DNA from: Candidatus Zixiibacteriota bacterium
GTDB lineage: Bacteria; Zixibacteria; MSB-5A5; CAIYYT01
Direction of reading: 5' to 3'
Assembly (NCBI GenBank): GCA_023134875.1
Contig: JAGLUH010000398.1
Coordinates: forward strand, 1 to 11,660
DNA: 11,660 bases
Below the pieces are notes generated by a model that searched no databases, had not been told where the DNA came from, and was given only the letters and a program-made list of their open reading frames with translations. The translations under genes and the position numbers were made by a program. The first letter of the stretch is position 1. Every line of letters begins with the position of its first letter. Shown piece after piece: positions 1 to 5,858 of the stretch.

Positions 1-17
1 CCTTTGACTGGCCGGAC
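1..17. repeat. 17-bp direct repeat, copy 1 (cut by window edge)
   Basis: The sequence CCTTTGACTGGCCGGAC occurs here and, identically and in the same orientation, at 3066-3082. This copy begins at base 1, so the match may continue to the left outside the window. Read on the minus strand it encodes SGQSK, as the second copy does. The minus frame around it is open from about position 95 to base 1 and includes the peptide GREACHARHRESGQSK. This may be the edge of a dispersed repeat family or of a decayed coding repeat. No transposase or terminal inverted repeats are visible. Confidence 0.6.
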
Positions 18-210
18 TCGCGATGTCGTGCGTGGCAGGCCTCCCGACCTGCGCCTAAATCAGCTTGTAGGTTAAAACCGTCGCAGTTTTGACAACATCA
101 CCTCCAACTCAAGTGTTAAAACTTGACAGCCGTTTGTGCTTTCTCTTAGGTTGCGGCAGGGAAAGGCGAGAGGGATGGGGAACGTTGAAGGAGAGTGATA
201 ACTTCAAAGT

Positions 211-216
211 AAGGAG
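211..216 (+). promoter_or_regulatory. Ribosome binding site deciding the start at 224
   Basis: AAGGAG lies 7 bases before the ATG at 224 but only 1 base before the ATG at 218. This favours 224, which also places a clean signal peptide directly at the N-terminus. Confidence 0.75.
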
Positions 217-223
217 AATGAGT

Positions 224-1231
224 ATGAGAAATCGATCATGCGCGCTGATCGGGGTCAGAGTGATGGCCGCGCTACTGATCCTTCCCGCTCTGCTTAGTGC
301 CGGCGTCTGGGACACGATGAACTACCAGGGTGTTCTCACTGACGCTTCCGGCACCAAGGTAAGCGGCAGCACCAGTATTACTTTCAGCATCTGGGATGCG
401 GCTACCAGCGGTGACTCGCTCTGGGGCGAGCTGCATACCATTACTGTCGCCGACGGTGTAATCAACGTGGCACTTGGCACCACCACGCCACTGAGTGGAT
501 TGAAAGGCGACAAGCAGTACTGGCTGCAATTGCAGGTGAGCGGCGACGTACCGATGCAGCGCATCAAGTTCTCATCGGTTCCTTACGCCGCCAATTCCCA
601 CTATCTACAGGGGTATGCGCCAGGCAACGCGCTGGATATTCCGATCAATAACAGCACTCTCAACACTAACCTCAATGCCGACAAACTGGACGGTTTCGAT
701 GCGGGCAATCAGTCGGCCAAGATTCCGATCAGCAATACTGTCCTCAATACCGATCTTAACGCCGACAAGCTGGATGGTTTTGATGCCAGCAGTTTTGCCC
801 AGGCCAATCACACCCATGCGTTTGCCGGTGTGGGGGGTGACGGCGAGAGCACCTGGGTTGATGTTGACACCACTCATACGACACTGGCGAGCCGTAGTAT
901 CACAGCGCCGGCGGCCGGTTACGCGCTGGTGATTGGCACCGCCGAGTTTACCCTTACCGACACCGGCTCAGTGGCGGATACGACAACGCTCGTCGTTGGT
1001 GTTACCAAGACGGACGGCACCCTGCCCAATGACGGTGATCCCTGTTGGGCGGTGTCACCCGAGGCTTACGGTCACGAGATAATCACGGTGCAACGCCTAT
1101 TCACGGTGACTCAGGGCAGCAACACCTTCTATTTCCAGGCCTTCAGGGGAGAAGTGAATGCCGCTGCCGCCGCTGCCAACCGTTACCTGTCGGTTATCTT
1201 CATCCCGACATCTTGTGGTACGGTGGAGTAA
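224..1231 (+). CDS. Secreted surface protein with MNYQG N-terminal domain and DKLDGFDA repeats
   Basis: This is a 335-residue exported protein of unknown exact function. Residues 1-26 form a signal peptide (basic MRNR, hydrophobic core, LLSAG). Residues about 30-125 match a domain I know from FCB-group surface proteins: it starts WDTMNYQGVLTD, has the FSIWDAA strand and ends in FSSVPYAA. Residues 139-194 are two tandem 28-residue units, each containing LNADKLDGFDA, followed by FAQANHTHAF, a His-Thr-His motif also seen in phage tail-fibre-like proteins. Residues about 215-335 are Thr/Val-rich beta-type sequence, possibly a jelly roll. The frame is open further upstream to 89, but the AAGGAG at 211-216 and the signal peptide support 224. 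It lies 43 bp before a sorting-domain gene on the same strand. A structural or adhesive role on the cell surface is inference; no catalytic motif is visible. Confidence 0.85.
   Translation: MRNRSCALIGVRVMAALLILPALLSAGVWDTMNYQGVLTDASGTKVSGSTSITFSIWDAATSGDSLWGELHTITVADGVINVALGTTTPLSGLKGDKQYWLQLQVSGDVPMQRIKFSSVPYAANSHYLQGYAPGNALDIPINNSTLNTNLNADKLDGFDAGNQSAKIPISNTVLNTDLNADKLDGFDASSFAQANHTHAFAGVGGDGESTWVDVDTTHTTLASRSITAPAAGYALVIGTAEFTLTDTGSVADTTTLVVGVTKTDGTLPNDGDPCWAVSPEAYGHEIITVQRLFTVTQGSNTFYFQAFRGEVNAAAAAANRYLSVIFIPTSCGTVE
638..805 (+). repeat. Two in-frame 84-bp tandem repeats in the surface protein gene
   Basis: Unit 1 spans 638-721 and unit 2 spans 722-805. Each encodes 28 residues that begin IPI.N..LNT.LNADKLDGFDA. 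The best-conserved core is at about 674-703 and 758-787, where most differences are third-codon-position changes. That points to an old duplication kept under protein-level selection, not a recent slippage event. Confidence 0.85.
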
Positions 1232-1262
1232 CAATGGCAGTGCGAGAGTGGTTGTATTCTTC

Positions 1263-1268
1263 AGGAGG
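1263..1268 (+). promoter_or_regulatory. Ribosome binding site deciding the start at 1275
   Basis: AGGAGG lies 6 bases before the ATG at 1275. The earlier in-frame ATG at 1158 lies inside the preceding gene and would put about 39 residues ahead of the signal peptide, so 1275 is preferred. Confidence 0.8.
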
Positions 1269-1274
1269 AAGGCT

Positions 1275-1859
1275 ATGAAAGAACTGATGCGATTCGGGAG
1301 CGCTTTTATCCTGCTGTTGGTGCTGTTGACCTGTCCTGGCGACCTGTTTTCCAGCGACCGCGATTGGCGGGATGTCTGCGACAGTGAGTATTCCGTCGAA
1401 CGCAACGTGATCAACAGCGGCGGCACCATAACAGCGACCGACAACTATACGGTACTCTCCTCGGTTGGTGAGGTCTGTATCGGTGTGGTCAGCTCGACAG
1501 TGCACTATATGCACTCGGGCTATATCACCTCCTTTGATCCGATGATCAAGGTGGAAGATATTGAGAGCCCGACGTTGCCCTCTCAATACAGCTTGTCGCC
1601 GAATTATCCCAACCCCTTCAATCCGACGACTGTCATTGAGTTCAGCTTACAGCACAGTGGGCTTGTGACACTGGAGGTATTTGATATCACCGGCCGTCGA
1701 GTGACGACACTTGCTGATGAACACCTGACGGCAGGGTATAAACGGGTTACCTGGGATGGTACCGATCACTATGGCAAGGAGGTGGCCTCGGGAGTCTATT
1801 TTTATCAACTGCGGGCAGACGATTTCTGCCAGACCAGAAAGATGGTGTTGCTCAAGTAG
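1275..1859 (+). CDS. Small secreted protein with T9SS type A / FlgD-like C-terminal sorting domain
   Basis: This 194-residue protein has a signal peptide at about residues 1-27. A short module at about 40-85 carries the pattern INSGGTITATDNYTVLSSVG through YMHSGYI, a widespread FCB motif of the form 'SGG..S..Y.L.S.VG....G..SS..Y...SGF'. A full C-terminal domain covers about 103-194: YSLSPNYPNPFNPTT, then VTLEVFDITGRRV, WDGTDHYG, VASGVYFYQL and the terminal RKMVLLK. In Bacteroidota and relatives this C-terminal domain directs cargo to the type IX secretion system for surface attachment or release. Here the sorting domain is nearly half the protein and there is no recognisable enzymatic or adhesion cargo. 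FILLLVLLTC contains a cysteine at 20, but Thr before it makes a lipobox unlikely. It lies 43 bp after the surface-repeat gene and may be co-transcribed with it. Confidence 0.88.
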   Translation: MKELMRFGSAFILLLVLLTCPGDLFSSDRDWRDVCDSEYSVERNVINSGGTITATDNYTVLSSVGEVCIGVVSSTVHYMHSGYITSFDPMIKVEDIESPTLPSQYSLSPNYPNPFNPTTVIEFSLQHSGLVTLEVFDITGRRVTTLADEHLTAGYKRVTWDGTDHYGKEVASGVYFYQLRADDFCQTRKMVLLK

Positions 1860-1940
1860 CCGGGACTAAATCACTACTGAGTTATTTAGCGGCAGACTTG
1901 GGCAGAATGTACCATTATTGTGTTCGTCACTATTATTCAG

Positions 1941-1945
1941 GGAGG
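1941..1945 (+). promoter_or_regulatory. Ribosome binding site deciding the start at 1953
   Basis: GGAGG lies 7 bases before the ATG at 1953. The in-frame ATG at 1920 has no comparable site and would add 11 residues before the signal peptide. Confidence 0.75.
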
Positions 1946-1952
1946 ATTTGTT

Positions 1953-2717
1953 ATGAGAAGGAAAAACCTGGTAGTCATGGGTTGCTTTGTTGGCGTCTTG
2001 CTGCTGGTACTACCGGCATTGCTGCAGGCGGATGTTTTCTACAAAATGCAGATCAAAACGGACGCCTATGAGATTATGGGACAGAAACACCCCGCCGAAG
2101 AGCATGTCGTCTCCGTCTGGTTGGCCAAAGGGAAAGCGTACATGGATATGGATACCGCCGCCGTGCTGGTTGACGGCGAAAAGGAAATCATGTACATGAT
2201 CAACCATTCGAACAAGAGCTATCTCGAGATGCCGATGGGCGGTCCCGCCGAAATGGCCGAGGCGATGGGCGCTGAGGGTGATGAGGATCAAACGGCGGCG
2301 ATGAAGGAAATGATGAAAAACATGGCTGGCACGATGAAGTTTACGGTCACGCCCACTGACGAATCGAAGAAAATCGGTGAATACAAATGCAAGAAGTACC
2401 TCGGTGACCTGAACGCCATGATGGCCGTTGTGAAAATGGAAATCTGGGCGACTGAGGATATCGACATTGATATGAGCCTGTACTATCAGATGAGCAGTGC
2501 GGCGATGGACAGTTTCCCCGGTTATGAGAAGCTGCTGAAGGAATGGGAGAAGATCAAACGTTTTCCGGTGTTGACCACGAACACGACCGAAGTTGTGGGC
2601 ACAACTCAGAAAACCACCAGCGAGTTGATCGAACTGACTGAAAAGGATGCCCCCAAGGGGACTTATGATCTGCCAAAAGGTTATAAGAAAACGGAAATGC
2701 CTGGTGGCAAGATGTAG
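1953..2717 (+). CDS. Methionine-rich exported protein, DUF4412/LolA-like (tentative)
   Basis: This 254-residue exported protein has a signal peptide at about 1-27 (MRRK, hydrophobic core, LLQAD). The mature part starts VFYKMQIKTDAYEIMGQ, then VVSVWLAKGKAYMDMD, then a hydrophobic strand and the LVDGEKEIMYMINHSNKSYLEM segment. That layout, a beta-rich protein describing a 'worn' film of strands with a DxxxKxMYMxN..K.Y motif, resembles DUF4412 or LolA-type periplasmic proteins that bind lipophilic ligands. The later EIWATEDIDID and RFPVLTTNTT segments fit the same view. The mature chain holds about 23 methionines in 227 residues, nine of them within residues 93-128. The family call comes from memory of the pattern, not from a search. 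It starts 93 bp after the sorting-domain gene, so it may have its own promoter. Confidence 0.7.
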   Translation: MRRKNLVVMGCFVGVLLLVLPALLQADVFYKMQIKTDAYEIMGQKHPAEEHVVSVWLAKGKAYMDMDTAAVLVDGEKEIMYMINHSNKSYLEMPMGGPAEMAEAMGAEGDEDQTAAMKEMMKNMAGTMKFTVTPTDESKKIGEYKCKKYLGDLNAMMAVVKMEIWATEDIDIDMSLYYQMSSAAMDSFPGYEKLLKEWEKIKRFPVLTTNTTEVVGTTQKTTSELIELTEKDAPKGTYDLPKGYKKTEMPGGKM

Positions 2718-2850
2718 TCTCCCATTCTGGGCAAATGAGGGATTGCGCCAAGGAGCATCAGATTCATCCCTTTTCAGCCGATAAGTCCTGCGTCATAGCG
2801 GGTGGGATATACTGTTCCGTTAGTTAAGGGGTTGCTTACTTGACATGCTG

Positions 2851-3054
2851 TTAACTGTCGGAACTGGCGAACCAGTTACCGGCAAGACGTTTGGTGGCTT
2901 GCACGATTTCGCGATCATGGTCTTGGAGAGCGCCGCGCTCAATGAGACCCTGAATCGCCCGATTCAACAATACCATCTTTTCGGCGCCGCTGGGAACCCC
3001 TTCCCGATGGTAAATGTTTGATTCGTGCGGATTAAAGCGTTCGACAACTGCCTG
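2851..3054 (-). pseudogene. 5'-truncated remnant of an unrecognised gene
   Basis: On the minus strand a 67-codon frame is open from 3054 to the TAA at 2851-2853. It reads as natural protein: it includes ERFNPHESNIYHREGVPSG, then AEKMVLLNRAIQGLIERG, then HDREIVQATKRLAGNWF, with balanced composition and an amphipathic helical look. There is no start codon with a ribosome binding site. The frame is cut on its 5' side by a TGA at 3055-3057, and only an internal ATG (residue 26) is available. Immediately upstream in the same frame is a short peptide MTFGLLAASGQSKVWL (3103 down to 3058) that contains the 17-bp repeat. The simplest reading is the C-terminal end of a gene whose front was replaced by repeat-associated sequence. 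I do not recognise the family. Confidence 0.5.
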
Positions 3055-3065
3055 TCAGAGCCAGA

Positions 3066-3082
3066 CCTTTGACTGGCCGGAC
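3066..3082. repeat. 17-bp direct repeat, copy 2
   Basis: Identical to 1-17 and in the same orientation. On the minus strand it encodes SGQSK within the short frame that ends KVWL-stop at 3055-3057. It adjoins the truncated end of the gene remnant at 2851-3054. Matching stops at 3083, where the two copies diverge. To the left of 3066 no comparison is possible because copy 1 starts at the window edge. Confidence 0.6.
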
Positions 3083-3121
3083 GCCGCAAGTAAGCCAAAT
3101 GTCATCTACATGTGAGACAGC

Positions 3122-3143
3122 CTCTCCTCGCCCGCCGCGAGAG
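3122..3143 (-). terminator. Weak candidate terminator hairpin of the minus-strand operon
   Basis: CTCTC at 3122-3126 pairs with GAGAG at 3139-3143, and an inner CG/CG pair encloses a five-base loop. A 2-base and a 1-base bulge interrupt the stem. It lies about 33 bases after the stop codon of the DUF2723 gene. There is no clear U-tract after it on the minus strand, so intrinsic termination is doubtful. Confidence 0.22.
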
Positions 3144-3175
3144 ATATGCAGACTATCCCTTAGGTAATATCAGAC

Positions 3176-5713
3176 CTACAGTTTGCCGGAGACAACCGCA
3201 GCGGCGGTAGGATCGTAGGGATTGGTTTTAAGGAATTCCTGGGAAAGGGCCACCGCGTCAGCACGCCGACCACTGGCCAGGTAGGCGCTGAGCAGGGAAC
3301 GGTAGGTGACGTTGATGGCACGATTACACCGATATGCTTCCTTGTAGGCGGTCGCCGCCTCCGCCCGCCGACCGAGGTATTGATGGGTTATACCGCGGTA
3401 AAGATGATAGTAGACATTGTCGGGATTGTAGGCTGTCAGGCTGTCGGTATGCGCGAAGAAGCGGGTGAACAGTGTATCAGTAGCGGCCTGATCGAGTCCC
3501 AGGTAAGCCGCTTTTCGGGCATAGGGCTGCCAGAACTCGGGAACTTTCTCCATTATGAAATCAACTACCCGCAAAGCGCCGACGGTGTCGCCCTGCCCTT
3601 CAAGGTAGTCAGCGAACTCCATAATGTTCTGGGCGGCGCCGACAACCAGCGCGGTAGCCACCGGATCACGGTACACCTGCGGATTGTCAAGGCCATCATA
3701 GCAAAAGACATTCTCCATCAGGTGAAAAGTGGTATCAACAGCAAACGCGCCCTTGATCTTCTCCGGTACCAACTGGTAAAGCCAGGCGCGCCTGATAACA
3801 TGGTCAGCCAGAGGATACTTGACTTCTTCCGGGTAGGTGTTGGCAAACAGAATCGGGTACTTCCACTTGTTGGCGGCGATGATATTTTCAATCATCTGGT
3901 GCGCTACCGTTACCAAGCGTCCGGTTTCCGGGTCTTGGAAGGCCATCAGGGGATGAACCCAATCGCCGCGCAGATGGTCTACATAGGGCCTAACCGGACG
4001 TTGAATCTTATGTCCGATTCTATTGTCGTAGACTTCCACCCATATCATCTGATCATCATCAAAGGATATGGGCACGTCCCACTCATACTTCATCTGCAAC
4101 TGGTACCAGTCCGTCTGTAGCAGGGACAGGTTTGCTACCCTGACGTCACGCCGTATCCCGTAGACCTCCTGAAGACACCAGACCGGAAAGGTGTCGTTGT
4201 CGCCGTTGGTGAAGAGAATCGCATCGTGGGGACAGGACATCAGGAGATTGTAGGCATAGTCGCGGGCTACCGTCAACCCGGAGCGGTCGCAGCACTCATA
4301 GTTGGCCCTGAGCGCCGCCAACGGCAGCAGTAATGAGTGAAAACCCATAAGTGCCATCAGCATAATGGTGCGGCGATCACGCAGCAATTTGATAATCCTG
4401 TTTAGCACCACATAGAGTCCCAGCCCGATGCAGAGTGCGAACAGCACAAAGCCGGGCGTAAAGAAATAGTCGCGGTCTCTCACCTCCAGCTTGTTGTTGC
4501 CGGTAACCCGATCAATCGCGGAACCGTCGGCGAAGTTCATGTAGAGAACCAGACCGATAGTGCAAATAAGAAGCAAGAGGGTGATATAAACACCGACTTT
4601 CCATTTCCATTTGATCAGATTGATGATACCAATGACAGCCAGTACCAGCGGCAGGAGAAAGGCGAAGCCGGGAAAACCGTACTGTTTCAGCAGGAAGCCG
4701 CCGAAACCGATGCGGGGGAAATCACCCAACTGATTCGCCCAACTACCGCGACGCTCAAACATCCGCGTCAACATCGACTCGGTACCATACTGGCGGCGGG
4801 CGACATAATCAATGAACTTCTTGAGGTTGTCGGGGTTATTCTCGTTGATGGCCGGTTTCTGTGCCGCGCGGATCGGTATATAGGCATGGTTACTGTAACC
4901 GATCAGCGCCACAGCGCCGATGAAGAGAGCCAATCCCCACGCGGCGGTGCGGCGATTAAGGTATGCTATCAGCGAGATCAGAAGCCAGGCCGTGACGCCG
5001 CATAAAAACCACATCACATCCATACTGATTGAGAAAAGCAGGATACCGCTGATCCAGAAACGAATATCCCTCCTCAGTGACTCATCCGCCAATACGATAA
5101 ACAGGAAGATCGCCGGCATCACCAGAAAGACGGTCATATGGATACCGATCGACATCACGCCGAGGTAGGCGATGAGAATCAAATAGTTGTTAGCGTTCTT
5201 AGTGCCGCGAATGTCATTCCAGCGCAGCGACAGCCATATCAGGAGGAAGATCAACATCATCGACAGTGAGTAAACTTCAGCTTCAACCGAGTTCAACCAG
5301 TTGGTGCGGCTGAAGGCAAGAAGCAAGGCGCCGCTGGCGGAGCTGAAGTAGACCGCCAGCCGTCGGGTGCTGCTTTCCTTCACCTGCGGCAGGAAGAAGA
5401 GCAGCCGTACCGAGACCAGGTAGGCGAACGCGGCGGCGGCGGCGCCACTGACCACCGACAGGAGGTTTACTCGCAAGGAGATGTCGGCTACGACCGGCAG
5501 CAGTGAGAAGATGCGACCTATCAGAAGAAAGAGGGGGGTTCCCGGCGGATGCGCGACGCCCAGAATATAGGAGCAGGCGATAAACTCGCCGCAGTCCCAT
5601 AACGACAGGGTGCGCTGCACCGTTAGTGCGTAGACGACCAGCGAGACCAGAAACACAAAGACGGCGAAGACCTTGTGTAAGGAAGCTCTTGTATGGTCAA
5701 CTTTTGGTTCCAT
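3176..5713 (-). CDS. DUF2723 family GT-C glycosyltransferase (protein O-mannosyltransferase-like) with C-terminal TPR-like region
   Basis: This is an 845-residue multi-pass membrane enzyme. After a first membrane segment (about 15-31) comes the family signature: LWDCGEF (39-44, Asp40 and Glu43 being the likely catalytic acidic residues of the first extracytoplasmic loop), then LGVAHPPGTPLFLLIGRIFS (51-70). About ten further hydrophobic segments follow up to about 470. Also typical are RDRDYFFTPGF (412-422) and FTNGDNDTFPVWCLQEVYGI (501-520), then VRVANLSLLQTDWYQLQM. The C-terminal third (about 685-845) is helical with TPR-like pairs such as YYHLYRGITHQYLGRRAEAA. DUF2723 includes human TMEM260, reported as a protein O-mannosyltransferase, so transfer of a lipid-linked sugar to exported proteins is a reasonable inference; donor and targets are unknown. 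A weak AGGTG (5724-5728) lies 10 bases before the start. It follows the TPR gene by 145 bp on the same strand. Confidence 0.9.
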   Translation of the reverse strand: MEPKVDHTRASLHKVFAVFVFLVSLVVYALTVQRTLSLWDCGEFIACSYILGVAHPPGTPLFLLIGRIFSLLPVVADISLRVNLLSVVSGAAAAAFAYLVSVRLLFFLPQVKESSTRRLAVYFSSASGALLLAFSRTNWLNSVEAEVYSLSMMLIFLLIWLSLRWNDIRGTKNANNYLILIAYLGVMSIGIHMTVFLVMPAIFLFIVLADESLRRDIRFWISGILLFSISMDVMWFLCGVTAWLLISLIAYLNRRTAAWGLALFIGAVALIGYSNHAYIPIRAAQKPAINENNPDNLKKFIDYVARRQYGTESMLTRMFERRGSWANQLGDFPRIGFGGFLLKQYGFPGFAFLLPLVLAVIGIINLIKWKWKVGVYITLLLLICTIGLVLYMNFADGSAIDRVTGNNKLEVRDRDYFFTPGFVLFALCIGLGLYVVLNRIIKLLRDRRTIMLMALMGFHSLLLPLAALRANYECCDRSGLTVARDYAYNLLMSCPHDAILFTNGDNDTFPVWCLQEVYGIRRDVRVANLSLLQTDWYQLQMKYEWDVPISFDDDQMIWVEVYDNRIGHKIQRPVRPYVDHLRGDWVHPLMAFQDPETGRLVTVAHQMIENIIAANKWKYPILFANTYPEEVKYPLADHVIRRAWLYQLVPEKIKGAFAVDTTFHLMENVFCYDGLDNPQVYRDPVATALVVGAAQNIMEFADYLEGQGDTVGALRVVDFIMEKVPEFWQPYARKAAYLGLDQAATDTLFTRFFAHTDSLTAYNPDNVYYHLYRGITHQYLGRRAEAATAYKEAYRCNRAINVTYRSLLSAYLASGRRADAVALSQEFLKTNPYDPTAAAVVSGKL

Positions 5714-5858
5714 TGTCTCAATTCACCTGCATTGTTTGCCGCCTGGCTGTTTAATATAGGCAAACCATTCAGCAACACAATTCTTTTCCCTTGATCTCTC
5801 GCGAAATGGATCAGGCCGTTCCGGGAAACGTTGCCATAGAGGTATGTAATCGGGTAAT

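Larger units (their letters stand above)
2718..3175. other. Convergent intergenic region with a gene remnant and a repeat
   Basis: This 458-bp stretch separates the plus-strand secreted cassette from the minus-strand operon. It contains the truncated minus-strand reading frame at 2851-3054, the second 17-bp repeat copy at 3066-3082 and a GC-rich hairpin at 3122-3143. I see nothing interpretable in 2743-2850. No complete gene is supported here. Confidence 0.7.

Noticed and set aside
89-151. TTGACA hexamers at 89-94 and 123-128 as sigma-70 promoters
   Set aside because: Neither has a convincing -10 box at 16-18 bases, and promoter consensus in this lineage is not known.
89-223. N-terminal extension of the first gene to the ATG at 89
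   Set aside because: The added 45 residues would precede a clean signal peptide, there is no ribosome binding site at 89, and AAGGAG fits 224.
1275-1340. Lipoprotein signal in the sorting-domain protein (Cys20)
   Set aside because: The residue before Cys is Thr, so the lipobox is poor, and an ordinary signal peptide fits better.
1866-1889. Hairpin CTAAAT...ATTTAG after the sorting-domain gene as a terminator
   Set aside because: The stem is AT-rich and short with a mismatch and is not followed by a T-tract.
2720-2742. Bulged hairpin TCCCATT...AAT(GA)GGGA just after the third gene as a terminator
   Set aside because: The stem is only seven pairs with a two-base bulge and no T-tract follows.
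3380-4120. 246-codon plus-strand open frame
   Set aside because: It lies wholly antisense to the well-supported DUF2723 gene and its translation lacks any recognisable motif.
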